Source: Candidatus Purcelliella pentastirinorum (lineage in GTDB: Bacteria > Pseudomonadota > Gammaproteobacteria > Enterobacterales > Enterobacteriaceae). From it: a stretch of 64,000 nucleotides of DNA. The position numbers and the translations under genes are program-made. The stretch is from the NCBI RefSeq assembly GCF_028748785.1, contig NZ_CP110496.1, positions 186,001 through 250,000 of the forward strand, read 5' to 3'. This document shows positions 39,815 to 50,610 of this stretch, in pieces (positions within the stretch are counted from its first letter, which is position 1; every line of letters begins with the position of its first letter). The notes beneath the pieces were generated by a model. The model worked only from the letters and a program-made list of their open reading frames with translations, was not told the DNA's origin and did no database searches.

Positions 39815-42397
39815 ATGAATAATAATGCTAATTTAGCTAAAGAAATTACATCAATTAATATAGAAGAAGAAATTAAAAATTCATATTTAGATTACGCAAT
39901 GTCGGTTATTATAGGAAGAGCATTGCCTGATGTAAGAGATGGGTTAAAACCAGTACATAGAAGAATATTATATGCTATGAAAATATTAAATAATGAATGG
40001 AACAAATCATATAAAAAATCTGCAAGAATAGTAGGTGATGTTATAGGAAAATATCATCCTCATGGTGATTTAGCAGTATATGATACAATAGTAAGAATGG
40101 CACAATCTTTTATATCAAGATATGTATTGATTGATGGTCAAGGTAATTTTGGTTCTATAGATGGAGATTCCGCTGCAGCTATGAGATATACTGAAATAAG
40201 AATGTCAAAAATAGCAAATGAATTTTTAACAGATTTAGATAAAAAAACAATAAATTTTGTAGATAATTACGATAATAGTGAAAAAATTCCAGAAATATTA
40301 CCTACTAAGATACCTAATCTTTTAATTAATGGTTCATCTGGAATAGCCGTGGGTATGGCTACAAACATTCCTCCACACAATATAAATGAAATAATAAATG
40401 CATGTTTAGCATATATTAATAATAGTAATATAACATTAACGAAATTAATGCATTATATACCAGGCCCGGATTTTCCTACAGGAGGTATTATAAATGGTAA
40501 TAAAGGTATAGAAGATGCTTATAATACTGGTAAAGGAATAATATATATACGAGCAAAAAGTAAAATAGAATTAAATAAAAAAACTAAAAAAGAAAAAATA
40601 TTAATTGAAGAAATACCATATCAAGTAAATAAATCAAAATTAATATCAAATATTGTTGAATTAATAAAAGAAAAAAAAATTGAGGGTATTAGTAATATCA
40701 GAGATGAATCAGATAAAAGTGGTATGAATATAGTTATAGATATTAAACGTGAAGCAGTAGCAAAAGTTGTTCTAAATAATTTATATTCATTAACCAAATT
40801 AGAAATATCATTTGGTATTAATATGGTAGCATTATATCAATCACAACCAAGAATATTAAATTTAAAAAAAATAATTAAAATATTCATAAATCATAGACGT
40901 GAAATAATAACCAAAAGAACAATATACGAATTAAAAAAAACAGAAAAAAAAACACATTTATTAAAAGGATTAATGGTTGCATTAACTAATATAGATCCAA
41001 TAATACATTTAATTAAAAACTCAAAAACATTAAATGAAGCAAAACAATCATTAATAAATCGTAAATGGTATTTCAGTATAAATAAAAAAACAAAAAATAT
41101 AAATTTTAATAAAGAAAAATATAAAAACAAAAAAAATATTTATATTAAAAATAATAGATTTACGTATATTTTGACTAAAAAACAAATAAAAGCAATTCTT
41201 AATTTAAAATTACACAAGTTAACTAATATGGAATATAAAAGTATTTTACAAAAATACAATTTTTTAAATGAAGAAATCTGTAAATTTAAAAAAATTTTAA
41301 ATAATGATAACTATTTAATATCAATAATAAGAGAAGAACTTAACAAAATAAAAAAAACATTTGGAGATAAAAGACGTACTAAAATATATTTAAATAAAAG
41401 TAATTTAAAAACAAAAGATTTAATAGATAAAAAAAATGTAATAGTAACACTATCAAATAAAGGTTATATAAAATATCAATTGCTATCGCATTATGAAACT
41501 CAACATAGAGGTGGTAAAGGAAAATCTGCAGCTAAAATTAAAAAAGAAGATTTTATAGAAAATTTATTAATAACAAATACTCATTGTACTATATTATGTT
41601 TTTCTAGTTTAGGAATAATATATTGGATAAAAGTGTATCAATTACCTGAATCAACTCGTAACACTAAAGGTAAACCTATAGTTAATTTATTGCCATTAAC
41701 AAAAAATGAAAGAATAACAGCAATGTTATCAATAGATAAATATAAAAGTAATTTATATATTTTTATGGCTACAGCTTATGGTATAGTAAAAAAAACATCA
41801 TTAACTAAATTTAAAAAAGAAAGAAATAAAGGAATTATAGCAATAAATTTACATGATAAAGATGAGTTAATTAATGCAACATTAACTAACGGTAAAAACG
41901 AAATTATGTTATTTTCTTCCATGGGTAAAGTAGTGAGATTTAAAGAAAAAAACATACGTACAACAAATAGAATAACATATGGAGTAAAAGGTATTAAATT
42001 ATTTAAAAAAGATAAATTAGTTTCACTTATTGTACCTAAAAAAAATGGAGATATTTTAACAGTTACTGAAAATGGATATGGAAAATGTACAAAAACAAAA
42101 GAATATCCATCTAAATCAAGAGCAACACAAGGAGTAATTTCTATTAAAATAAATAAACGTAATGGAAGAGTTATAGGTGCAGTACAAGTTTTAAATAGTG
42201 ATCAAGTTATGATTATAACAAATGCTGCAACTTTAGTAAGAATACCTGTATCAGAAATAAATATAATAAAGAGAAATACTCAAGGAGTAATTTTAATACG
42301 TATAATAAAAAATGAAAAAGTAGTAGGATTACAAAAATTAGAAAAATCTATAATAAATAATATATTTATAGAAAATATAAATAATAGAAAAGAATAA
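39815..42397 (+). CDS. gyrA: DNA gyrase subunit A
   Basis: Breaks and rejoins DNA for negative supercoiling together with GyrB. The 860-residue product (E. coli 875) has the winged-helix core with [19 protein letters not shown], the catalytic tyrosine in [27 protein letters not shown], and the C-terminal beta-pinwheel opened by a GyrA-box QHRGGKG (canonical QRRGGKG, one change). The acidic tail of E. coli GyrA is missing. The residue equivalent to E. coli Ser83 is Leu (local residue 86, codon TTA at 40070-40072), while the Asp87 equivalent is kept. Confidence 0.97.
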   Translation: MNNNANLAKEITSINIEEEIKNSYLDYAMSVIIGRALPDVRDGLKPVHRRILYAMKILNNEWNKSYKKSARIVGDVIGKYHPHGDLAVYDTIVRMAQSFISRYVLIDGQGNFGSIDGDSAAAMRYTEIRMSKIANEFLTDLDKKTINFVDNYDNSEKIPEILPTKIPNLLINGSSGIAVGMATNIPPHNINEIINACLAYINNSNITLTKLMHYIPGPDFPTGGIINGNKGIEDAYNTGKGIIYIRAKSKIELNKKTKKEKILIEEIPYQVNKSKLISNIVELIKEKKIEGISNIRDESDKSGMNIVIDIKREAVAKVVLNNLYSLTKLEISFGINMVALYQSQPRILNLKKIIKIFINHRREIITKRTIYELKKTEKKTHLLKGLMVALTNIDPIIHLIKNSKTLNEAKQSLINRKWYFSINKKTKNINFNKEKYKNKKNIYIKNNRFTYILTKKQIKAILNLKLHKLTNMEYKSILQKYNFLNEEICKFKKILNNDNYLISIIREELNKIKKTFGDKRRTKIYLNKSNLKTKDLIDKKNVIVTLSNKGYIKYQLLSHYETQHRGGKGKSAAKIKKEDFIENLLITNTHCTILCFSSLGIIYWIKVYQLPESTRNTKGKPIVNLLPLTKNERITAMLSIDKYKSNLYIFMATAYGIVKKTSLTKFKKERNKGIIAINLHDKDELINATLTNGKNEIMLFSSMGKVVRFKEKNIRTTNRITYGVKGIKLFKKDKLVSLIVPKKNGDILTVTENGYGKCTKTKEYPSKSRATQGVISIKINKRNGRVIGAVQVLNSDQVMIITNAATLVRIPVSEINIIKRNTQGVILIRIIKNEKVVGLQKLEKSIINNIFIENINNRKE

Positions 42398-42501
42398 ATT
42401 TTAGTTTAAAATTAGATATTTAATTATTTAAAAAAATAAAAATGTAATAAAACTTAATTTTATTAATGTAATATTATACATAGACATAAATAACTAAAAA
42501 A

Positions 42502-42966
42502 ATGAAAATTTATAAAAATAAAGGATATTGGATACAATACGCATTAAAATTAGCTGAACAAGCATTAAAAATAGGTGAAGTACCAGTAGGAGCAGTAATA
42601 ACACTAAATAATAAATTAATAGGTGAAGGTAAAAATTGTGTGATAAGCAATAACGATCCTACAGCACATGCTGAAATAATGGCAATAAGAAACGCCGCTA
42701 AATTTAAAAAAAATTATAGATTAACTAACAGTTCAATTTATGTAACATTAGAACCATGTTTAATGTGTTATGAAGCATTAATTTATAGTAGAATAGAAAA
42801 AATAATTTTCGGTACATATGATAATAAAAGTAATATAACAAAAATTTTACAAAGAAAATCAACTAACAATATTAAAAAAAATAAAATAAAAAATAAGATA
42901 TTAACTAAAAAATGTTCTGATATTTTAATAAATTTTTTTAAAAATAAAAGAAAAAATAATAAGTAA
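42502..42966 (+). CDS. tadA: tRNA-specific adenosine deaminase TadA
   Basis: Converts A34 to inosine in tRNA-Arg(ACG), allowing it to read CGU, CGC and CGA. The 154-residue product has the zinc deaminase motifs HAEIMAIRNAA with the catalytic Glu, and PCLMCYEALIYSRI with the two zinc cysteines. GEVPVGAVI is the typical N-terminal motif. The C-terminal tail is Lys/Asn-rich. It precedes prfB by about 54 bp to the latter's frame-0 start and is probably in the same transcript. Confidence 0.95.
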   Translation: MKIYKNKGYWIQYALKLAEQALKIGEVPVGAVITLNNKLIGEGKNCVISNNDPTAHAEIMAIRNAAKFKKNYRLTNSSIYVTLEPCLMCYEALIYSRIEKIIFGTYDNKSNITKILQRKSTNNIKKNKIKNKILTKKCSDILINFFKNKRKNNK

Positions 42967-43020
42967 TATTTTATTTCATGTAAAATAGTATAAATTATAA
43001 ATTTAATCAAATATAAAATA

Positions 43021-44122
43021 ATGCAAATAAAAATAAATACTATTATAGATTGTATGAAAAATTTAAATAAAAAATATAAAAATCTTAGGAGGTATTTTTA
43101 ACTATAAAAAAAATAAAGTAAATTTTATAACAATGAAAAATAAATTACAAAAAATATATTTATCTAAACAAAATAAAGATATCAAAAAAATAAATAAAAA
43201 ATATAAAACTTTAAAAAAAACAATTAATAATATTAAAAGTATTAAAAAAAAAATAAAATATGTTAAAGAATTATTTCAACTTTCAATTGAAATAAGAGAT
43301 AATTCTATACTTGATGATATAAATGTATATATAAAAAATATTAATATAAGAATAAATAATTTAAAAACAAAAAAAATGTTTTGTAAAAAATATGATAAAT
43401 ATAATTGTTATATAGATTTTCAATCAGGATCAGGTGGAATAGAAGCTCAAGATTGGACTTCAATTTTATTGAAAATGTATTTAAAATGGATAGAAAAAAA
43501 AAAATTCAAAAGCAAAATAATTAATAAATTAAATGGTGAAAAATCTGGAATTAAATCAGCAACATTACATGTAACAGGTAAATATGCATTTGGTTGGTTA
43601 CGCACTGAAAGTGGAGTACACCGTTTAGTTAGAAAAAGTCCATTTGATACAGGTAATAAAAGACATACATCTTTTAGCTCTACTTTTATATACCCGGAAA
43701 TACAAAATAAAATTAATATTAAAATTAATCAAAATGATTTACGTATAGATGTATATAAATCATCCGGATCAGGAGGCCAACATGTCAATAAAACTGAATC
43801 AGCTGTAAGAATAACACATATATCTACAGGTATTGTTGTGCAATGTCAAAATAATAGATCACAACACAAAAATAAAAATACTGCTATGAAACAAATAAAA
43901 AAAAAATTGTATAACTTAGAAATAGAAAAAAAAAATATTAAAAAACAAAAAATAGAAAATAAAAAATCCGATATAAGATGGAGTAATCAAATAAGATCTT
44001 ATATATTTGATGATTCTCGTATAAAAGATCTTAGGACAGGTATTGAAATTAGAAATGTTCAATATGTATTAAATGGTAATTTAGATAAATTTATTAAAGC
44101 AAATTTAAATATGAAACCATAA
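43021..44122 (+). CDS. prfB: Peptide chain release factor 2, expressed by programmed +1 frameshift
   Basis: RF2 releases peptides at UGA and UAA. Frame-0 starts at ATG 43021, runs 26 codons to TAA at 43099-43101, and the remainder lies in the +1 frame from AAC at 43100. Joining them gives 366 residues against 365 in E. coli, and the joint falls at the same place (RYF|NYKK here, GYL|DYDA in E. coli). An ATG at 43133 would drop the family N terminus. The GGQ loop ([18 protein letters not shown]) and the [12 protein letters not shown] segment are intact. Followed 1 bp later by lysS, the ancestral prfB-lysS operon. Confidence 0.93.
43084..43102 (+). promoter_or_regulatory. prfB recoding site with AGGAGG stimulator and UAA stop
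   Basis: The sequence CTT AGG AGG TAT TTT TAA C corresponds base for base in layout to the E. coli site CTT AGG GGG TAT CTT TGA C. The internal Shine-Dalgarno-like element is AGGAGG (43087-43092), three bases before the slippery codon. The P-site codon is TTT (43096-43098), which can re-pair perfectly one base forward on TTT. The stop is TAA rather than the usual TGA. The following base is C, giving the poor termination context expected. Confidence 0.9.
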
Positions 44123-44123
44123 A

Positions 44124-45623
44124 ATGGTAAACAAAATGAATCAATCAAAAAATAAAAAAAAAAATCAAGAAATAATATCAAGATTAAATAAACTTTATTT
44201 ATTAAGATATCAAGGTTTTTCTTTTCCTAATAATTTTAATTTCACAGATAATAGTAAACAAATTAAGAAAAAATATATTTTGAAAAAAAAAATATATTTT
44301 GAAAAAAAAAATATAAATATTAAAATTGCTGGTAGAATAACAAATTTGCGTATAATGGGAAAAGCTACTTTTATTATTTTACAAGATGAATATGGTAAGA
44401 TACAGTTATATTTTAATAAAAATTCATTGACTAATAATTCATATAAAGAAAAATGTAAAATATTAGATATAGGGGATATTATAGGTATAAAAGGAAAACT
44501 ATTTATAACAAATACTAAAGAATTATCGATTCATTGTAAAAATATTAAAATACTTACTAAATCATTAAAACCATTTCCAAATCAATTTCATGGGGTTATT
44601 AATAAAGAATTAAGATATAGATATAGATATTTAGATTTGATAAGTAATACAAAAATAAAAAAAAAATTTATAATTAGATCAAAAATAATATATGAAATTA
44701 GAAAATTTATGGAAAAAAAGAACTTCATAGAAGTTGAAACACCTATGATGCAATCTATTCCTGGAGGAGGAATTGCTAAACCATTTGAAACATATCACAA
44801 TGCTTTAAATATGAATATTTATTTGCGTATTTCACCGGAATTATTTCTTAAAAGATTAATTATAGGAGGTTTTAATAGAATATTTGAAATAAACAGAAGT
44901 TTTAGAAATGAAGGTATATCATCTCATCATAACCCGGAATTTACAATGATGGAATTATACATTGCTTATAAAAATTATAAATATCTAATGAATTTTACTG
45001 AAAAATTATTATATAAAATAACAAAAATAATTAAAAAAAAATATAAAATTAAATATGGCAATCATCTTCTTAATTTTAAACCTCCATTTAAAAAAATGAC
45101 AATGCAAGAATCAATTATAAAATATTATCCTAAAATAAATTCAGAAAATATAAATAATTTTAATGAATTAAGTAGAATTGCAAAAGAATTAAACATTAAA
45201 TTAAACAAAAATAACACAAAAGGGTATATAATAAAAAAAATATTTGAAAAAACTGTAGAACGTTACTTAATACATCCTACTTTTATTACAAATTATCCTA
45301 CTGATATATCTCCTTTAGCTAAAAAAAATAATATTAATTCAGAAATTGCAGATAGATTTGAATTTTTTATTAATGGTCATGAATTAGCTAACGGGTTTTC
45401 AGAATTAAATGATCCTGAAGAACAGGAATATAGATTTAAAAAACAAATTAAAAATAATAATAAATATACATTTTATGATAATGAATATATTAAAGCATTA
45501 AAATATGGATTACCTCCAACTGCAGGATTAGGAATTGGAATAGATCGTTTAATAATGATATTGACTAATTCACATTCTATAAAAGATATTATTTTTTTTC
45601 CAGTTATGAAACCACAAAAATAA
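44124..45623 (+). CDS. lysS: Lysyl-tRNA synthetase (class II)
   Basis: Class II synthetase, 499 residues (E. coli 505). An OB-fold anticodon domain (AGRITNLRIMGKATFIILQDEYG) is followed by motif 1 (FIEVETPMMQSIPGGGIAKPF), motif 2 (FEINRSFRNEGISSHHNPEFTMMELY) and motif 3 (LPPTAGLGIGIDRLIMILT). It starts one base after the prfB stop; a second Met four codons in (44136) is an alternative start. A 19-bp tandem direct repeat (44274-44311) lies in the N-terminal coding region but the encoded length matches E. coli. Convergent with tsaB. Confidence 0.97.
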   Translation: MVNKMNQSKNKKKNQEIISRLNKLYLLRYQGFSFPNNFNFTDNSKQIKKKYILKKKIYFEKKNINIKIAGRITNLRIMGKATFIILQDEYGKIQLYFNKNSLTNNSYKEKCKILDIGDIIGIKGKLFITNTKELSIHCKNIKILTKSLKPFPNQFHGVINKELRYRYRYLDLISNTKIKKKFIIRSKIIYEIRKFMEKKNFIEVETPMMQSIPGGGIAKPFETYHNALNMNIYLRISPELFLKRLIIGGFNRIFEINRSFRNEGISSHHNPEFTMMELYIAYKNYKYLMNFTEKLLYKITKIIKKKYKIKYGNHLLNFKPPFKKMTMQESIIKYYPKINSENINNFNELSRIAKELNIKLNKNNTKGYIIKKIFEKTVERYLIHPTFITNYPTDISPLAKKNNINSEIADRFEFFINGHELANGFSELNDPEEQEYRFKKQIKNNNKYTFYDNEYIKALKYGLPPTAGLGIGIDRLIMILTNSHSIKDIIFFPVMKPQK

Positions 45624-45665
45624 AAGTAATATTATTTATAAAAAAAAATAAATTAAAACAAAAAA

Positions 45666-46361
45666 TTATTTAACATAAGTAATATTAGTAAAAAGATAGT
45701 TTGGAATAATATTTTCAGGTAAAAGTAATTTACCTAATTTAAATAAATTTAAAGCAATATGAATCATATTTTTAGATGAAGGGAGATAAACATTTATTTT
45801 TTTGAAATTAATCTTTTTATTTAAATTAAAATCTTTTAGTATAGTAAAAAATGTTTTCCACCCGTTTCCTGCAGCAACCCATGAATTATCATACAAACTT
45901 AATGCATTTAATAATTCTTTAAAAGAAATAATAACTTCATTTCCTAATAAACTTATTTTTTTATATTTATCTAATACATAACTAGCAAAATAAAATTTAT
46001 CGATTTTCGCTTTAATTAAAACAAGTATTTTTTTTTTTTGATATTTTTTATAAACTTTTTCCGCAATTATTAACATAGATGACATAACAACAATAGGAAT
46101 ACCTAATGCTAAACTTAAACCCTGAGAAACATTAATACCAATACGCAAACTAGTAAAATTACCTGGACCAATATTTATAGCAATAACATTTAATTTATTT
46201 ATTTTTAAATTATTTTTTAATAAAATTTTATTTATCATAAATAAAATAAATTTTGCATGGTTATTTTTAGTTTTTTTGTATATAGTATTAATATTATTAT
46301 TTTTTAAAAGACTAATCGAACATATATTAAAAGAAGTATCAATTGATAAAATAGTATTCAT
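45666..46361 (-). CDS. tsaB: tRNA threonylcarbamoyladenosine biosynthesis protein TsaB
   Basis: TsaB is the non-catalytic ASKHA-fold partner of TsaD in making t6A37 in tRNAs reading ANN codons, an extremely frequent codon class in this AT-rich genome. The ATG at 46361 gives MNTILSIDTSFNICSISLL, matching the family N terminus; a TTG ten codons upstream is not supported. NIGPGNFTSLRIGINVSQGL and GIPIVVMSS are the diagnostic segments. It is 231 residues, as in E. coli. TsaC, TsaD and TsaE are not in the window. Confidence 0.92.
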   Translation of the reverse strand: MNTILSIDTSFNICSISLLKNNNINTIYKKTKNNHAKFILFMINKILLKNNLKINKLNVIAINIGPGNFTSLRIGINVSQGLSLALGIPIVVMSSMLIIAEKVYKKYQKKKILVLIKAKIDKFYFASYVLDKYKKISLLGNEVIISFKELLNALSLYDNSWVAAGNGWKTFFTILKDFNLNKKINFKKINVYLPSSKNMIHIALNLFKLGKLLLPENIIPNYLFTNITYVK

Positions 46362-46597
46362 AAAATTAAATAACCTATAAAATAAATACAATTAAAATAT
46401 AAAAAATATCTTTTATTTTAAAAATATAATTAATAAATAATATAAATTATAAAATAATAATAATTATTATAACATAATTATTATTATTAATTTAAATTTA
46501 CCAAATAAAACATTAAACTAATATAAAACATATAAAAATGAAATAATAATATACTTAAAATAAATATAAATGAAAATACAAATGGGTAATTTAAAAT

Positions 46598-48316
46598 ATG
46601 CGTACTGAATATTGTGGTAAATTGAATCTGTTACACGTAAATAAATTAGTAACTATTTATGGATGGGTTAATAATTTTAGAAATTTAGGTAATTTAATAT
46701 TTATAGATGTTAGAGATAATGAAGGAATAATTCAAGTAAAATTTAATATTAAAGAAAAAAAAATATTTAATATAGCATCTAAATTAAGGAATGAATTTTG
46801 TATTAAAATAACAGGTATAATAAAATTAAGAGATAAAAAAAATCAAAATAAAGATAAAAATACTGGTAAAATAGAATTAATTCCTAATAAATTAATTGTA
46901 ATAAATAAATCTAAACCATTGCCTATTAATATATCAAAAGAAAATAGTGAAGATTTAAGATTAAAATATCGTTATTTAGATTTAAGAAGTGAAAAAATGA
47001 CAAGAATAATAAAAATACGTTCTAAAATTATGTATTTGATTAGAAAATTTATGAAAAAAAATAATTTTTTAGAAATAGAAACACCATTACTAACAAAATC
47101 AACTCCTGAAGGAGCTAGAGATTATTTAATACCTAGTCGTATACATAAAAATAAATATTATGCATTACCACAATCACCACAATTATTTAAACAGTTATTT
47201 ATGATATCAGGATTAGATAAATATTATCAAATAGCTAAATGTTTTAGAGATGAAGATTTAAGATCTGATAGACAACCAGAATTTACTCAAATTGATATAG
47301 AAGCATCATTTATTACAGCAAAACAAATAAAAAAAATAACTGAAAAAATGATAAAAATGTTATGGAAAAAAATAAAAAATATAAAGCTAAAAAAATTTAA
47401 AAAAATTAGTTATAAAAAATCACTAAAATTATATGGAACATCTAAACCTGATTTAAGGATTCCAATAAAAATTATTGATATAAAAGATATTATTGAACAA
47501 TCTAATCTAAAAAAAACCCAAAAAAATAATCGTATCGCAGCAATATCTATTCCTGAAGGAATAAAATTAACAAATAAAAAAATTAATTATTATAATTCAT
47601 TTTTAAAAAAATATAACATTAATAAATTATTTTGGATTAAAATTATAAAAATAGAACATCAAAATAATCAAATAAAAACACCACTAAAAAATATTATTTC
47701 TGAAAATATTTTAAATAATATAATTAATAGAACTAAAGCAAAAAACGGAGATATAATATTTTTTATAGATGAAAAATATGATATTGCTACTAAAGCATTA
47801 GGTAAATTGCGTAACAAAATAAGTAAAGATTTACATTTAATAAATCAATCATTATGGAAACCTATTTGGATAACAAAATTTCCATTGTTTAAAATTAATT
47901 CAGATTATACTATTAGTAGTATGCATCATCCATTTACAGCTCCATTAAAAAATATAACAATTAAAAAATTAAAAAATAAACCAAATAAAATTATTTCTAA
48001 TTCCTATGATATGATTATAAATGGATATGAAATTGGGGGAGGATCGGTAAGGATCAATAATATAAAAATGCAAAAAACAATATTTAATATTTTAGGAATT
48101 AACGATAAAGAACAAAATGAAAAATTTGGATTTTTTTTAGATGCTTTAAGATATGGAACTCCCACACATGCAGGAATTGCTTTCGGGTTAGATAGAATAG
48201 TAATGCTACTTGGCAATACCAATAATATACGTGATACAATAGCTTTTCCTAAAACGACCAAAGCTTCTTGTTTATTAACTGGAGCTCCAACTAATATATT
48301 AAACAATAATTATTAA
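46598..48316 (+). CDS. aspS: Aspartyl-tRNA synthetase (bacterial type)
   Basis: Class II synthetase, 572 residues (E. coli 590). The N-terminal OB domain begins RTEYCGKLNLLHV; motif 1 is FLEIETPLLTKSTPEGARDY, motif 2 is CFRDEDLRSDRQPEFTQIDIE, and motif 3 is PTHAGIAFGLDRIVMLL. The GAD insertion domain characteristic of bacterial AspRS lies between residues 285 and 400 and is divergent. The C-terminal extension after the PKTTKASC segment is shortened. Stands alone between tsaB (divergent) and zwf. Confidence 0.97.
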   Translation: MRTEYCGKLNLLHVNKLVTIYGWVNNFRNLGNLIFIDVRDNEGIIQVKFNIKEKKIFNIASKLRNEFCIKITGIIKLRDKKNQNKDKNTGKIELIPNKLIVINKSKPLPINISKENSEDLRLKYRYLDLRSEKMTRIIKIRSKIMYLIRKFMKKNNFLEIETPLLTKSTPEGARDYLIPSRIHKNKYYALPQSPQLFKQLFMISGLDKYYQIAKCFRDEDLRSDRQPEFTQIDIEASFITAKQIKKITEKMIKMLWKKIKNIKLKKFKKISYKKSLKLYGTSKPDLRIPIKIIDIKDIIEQSNLKKTQKNNRIAAISIPEGIKLTNKKINYYNSFLKKYNINKLFWIKIIKIEHQNNQIKTPLKNIISENILNNIINRTKAKNGDIIFFIDEKYDIATKALGKLRNKISKDLHLINQSLWKPIWITKFPLFKINSDYTISSMHHPFTAPLKNITIKKLKNKPNKIISNSYDMIINGYEIGGGSVRINNIKMQKTIFNILGINDKEQNEKFGFFLDALRYGTPTHAGIAFGLDRIVMLLGNTNNIRDTIAFPKTTKASCLLTGAPTNILNNNY

Positions 48317-48431
48317 TATTTTTATTATTTAAAATATATAACATATAAAAAAAAAAAAGAGAAATTTTAAAAAAAATATTTAACTAATCAATTTATTTTA
48401 ATAAAAACATAATAATATTAAATTTGAAAAA

Positions 48432-49925
48432 ATGGAAAATAAAAATATTTTACAAGCATGTAATTTAATAATATTTGGCACTAATGGTGATTTAGCAAAA
48501 AAAAAATTGTTACCATCATTATATCAATTAGAAAAAAAAAATATATTGCATAAAAATACCAGGATAATTGGTGTGGGAAGAATACAATTTAGTAAAGATG
48601 ACTACATTAAAATGGTATATCAATCACTTAAAATCTCTAATAAAAAAAAGCTCAACAAAGTTACATGGAAAAAATTTAATCATCGTCTAAATTTTTGTAA
48701 TATTGATATTAATATTCCATCTCAATTTTTAAAATTAAAAAATATTATAAAAAATAAAGAAAAAATAATAATCAATTATCTTGCAACTCCTCCAAACACC
48801 TTTAAAATTATATGTGATGGGTTAAATTATTCCAATTTAAATAATAAAAATTCAAGAATAATTGTAGAAAAACCTCTTGGAAAATCTTTTATAACATGTA
48901 AAAAAATTAATAATCATATTAAAAAATATTTTACAGAAAAACAAATATTTAGAATAGATCATTATTTAGGAAAAGAAACTATTCTAAATTTATTATCATT
49001 AAGATTCGCAAATACTTTATTTATAAATAATTGGGACAATAAAATAATTGATCATGTTCAAATAACAATAGCAGAAAGCATTGGTATTGAAGGAAGATGG
49101 AAATATTTTGATAAAATTGGACAAATGAGAGATATGGTACAAAATCATTTATTACAGATTTTAACAATAATAGCTATGGATCCTCCAGAAAGTTTGGATG
49201 AAAATCAATTAAGAGAAAAAAAAATATCAATTTTAAAATCTTTACGGCCAATTAATTATAAAAATGTTTTAAAAAAAACTGTAAAAGGACAATATACATC
49301 TAATACTTTACAAAATAAAAATATACCAGGATATTTAGAAGAAAATGAAGCTAATAAAAAAAGTAATACAGAAACATTCGTATGCATAAAAGCAAATATT
49401 GATAATTGGAGATGGTATGGTGTTCCATTTTATTTACGCACAGGAAAAAGATTACCAGTTAAATACTCTGAAGTAGTAATTTATTTTAAAAAACCTAAAA
49501 TAAATCTATTCAAGAAATCATTGATCAAATTACCACAAAATAAAATAACAATAAGACTACAATCCAATGAAGGTATAGATATACAGATTTTAAATAAAAC
49601 CCCAGGATTGAATAATAAAAATGAATTACAAACAATAAAATTAAATTGTAATTATAATGAAGTATTCAATTATTCATATTTATCAGATTCTTACGAATAT
49701 CTATTACTGGAAAGTATGATAGGCACACAAAAACTATTTGTTAAAAAAGAAGAAATAGAAGAAGCTTGGAAATGGATAGATTCAATTATAGATGCTTGGA
49801 AAATAAAAAAACAAAAAGTTCATTTATACCCAGCTGGAAGCTGGGGTCCTAATCAATCATTATTAATGATAAATAAAGATAATCGTAATTGGAATAATTT
49901 TAATAAAAAATATCAGGAATTGTAA
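48432..49925 (+). CDS. zwf: Glucose-6-phosphate 1-dehydrogenase
   Basis: First enzyme of the oxidative pentose phosphate pathway, producing NADPH. The 497-residue product (E. coli 491) has the nucleotide-binding IIFGTNGDLAKKKLLPSLY, the substrate signature RIDHYLGKETILNLLSLRFAN split around residue 180, IAESIGIEGRWKYFDKIGQMRDMVQNHLLQ region, and PFYLRTGKRLP. NADPH from this step could support NrdAB and biosynthesis. Its stop codon overlaps the adk start in TAATG, a junction not found in E. coli, so the two are likely translationally coupled. Confidence 0.97.
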   Translation: MENKNILQACNLIIFGTNGDLAKKKLLPSLYQLEKKNILHKNTRIIGVGRIQFSKDDYIKMVYQSLKISNKKKLNKVTWKKFNHRLNFCNIDINIPSQFLKLKNIIKNKEKIIINYLATPPNTFKIICDGLNYSNLNNKNSRIIVEKPLGKSFITCKKINNHIKKYFTEKQIFRIDHYLGKETILNLLSLRFANTLFINNWDNKIIDHVQITIAESIGIEGRWKYFDKIGQMRDMVQNHLLQILTIIAMDPPESLDENQLREKKISILKSLRPINYKNVLKKTVKGQYTSNTLQNKNIPGYLEENEANKKSNTETFVCIKANIDNWRWYGVPFYLRTGKRLPVKYSEVVIYFKKPKINLFKKSLIKLPQNKITIRLQSNEGIDIQILNKTPGLNNKNELQTIKLNCNYNEVFNYSYLSDSYEYLLLESMIGTQKLFVKKEEIEEAWKWIDSIIDAWKIKKQKVHLYPAGSWGPNQSLLMINKDNRNWNNFNKKYQEL

Positions 49926-50566
49926 TGAATATTGTATTATTTGGTGCTCCAGGTGTTGGAAAAGGAACACAAGCAAAATTTATTTCAAAAAAGTATAATA
50001 TAAAAATAATATCTACAGGTAACATATTAAGAAATGAAATAAATAAAAATACAATTTTAGGAAAAAATATTTCAAATGTAATAAATTCAGGTAAATTAAT
50101 TAACGATAAATTAATAACTAAAATTATAAAAAAATATATTTTAAAAAAAAATATAAAAAACAGAATATTACTAGATGGATTTCCAAGAACTATAAATCAA
50201 GCATATTCAATAGATAATATTGGCTTAAATATTACTTGTGTATTAGAACTAATAGCACCACATAATACTCTAATTGAAAGAATAATAGGTAGAAGAATAG
50301 ATTTATCTGGAAAAATATATCATATAAAAAATATAAAAAAAAAAATAAACAACTCAAAAAATAAATTAATTATTAGAACAGATGATAATATAAAAACCGC
50401 AAAAAAAAGAATAAAAACATACTTAAAAAATCAAAAACAAATAATAGATTTTTATAATAAAAAATCAATAAATAAAGAAATTAAATTTTATAAAATAAAT
50501 TGTAATAAAACAATAAAAGAAATAAACAAAAATATATCAAAAATACTTGATAATTTAAAAAAATAA
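49925..50566 (+). CDS. adk: Adenylate kinase
   Basis: Equilibrates ATP, ADP and AMP. The 213-residue product (E. coli 214) has the P-loop GAPGVGKGTQAKF, AMP-binding STGNILRNE, LLDGFPRTINQA, and GRRIDLSGKIYH at the start of the LID. The LID segment that follows is several residues shorter and Lys/Asn-rich compared with E. coli, but the Arg-Thr-Asp-Asp motif (RTDD) of the closing region is present. The ATG shares a base with the zwf stop. Convergent with htpG, its ancestral neighbour, whose orientation relative to adk is changed. Confidence 0.96.
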   Translation: MNIVLFGAPGVGKGTQAKFISKKYNIKIISTGNILRNEINKNTILGKNISNVINSGKLINDKLITKIIKKYILKKNIKNRILLDGFPRTINQAYSIDNIGLNITCVLELIAPHNTLIERIIGRRIDLSGKIYHIKNIKKKINNSKNKLIIRTDDNIKTAKKRIKTYLKNQKQIIDFYNKKSINKEIKFYKINCNKTIKEINKNISKILDNLKK

Positions 50567-50610
50567 TTAAATAAAAATTTTACTTTATGTAAATAAATTA
50601 CAATTTAATA

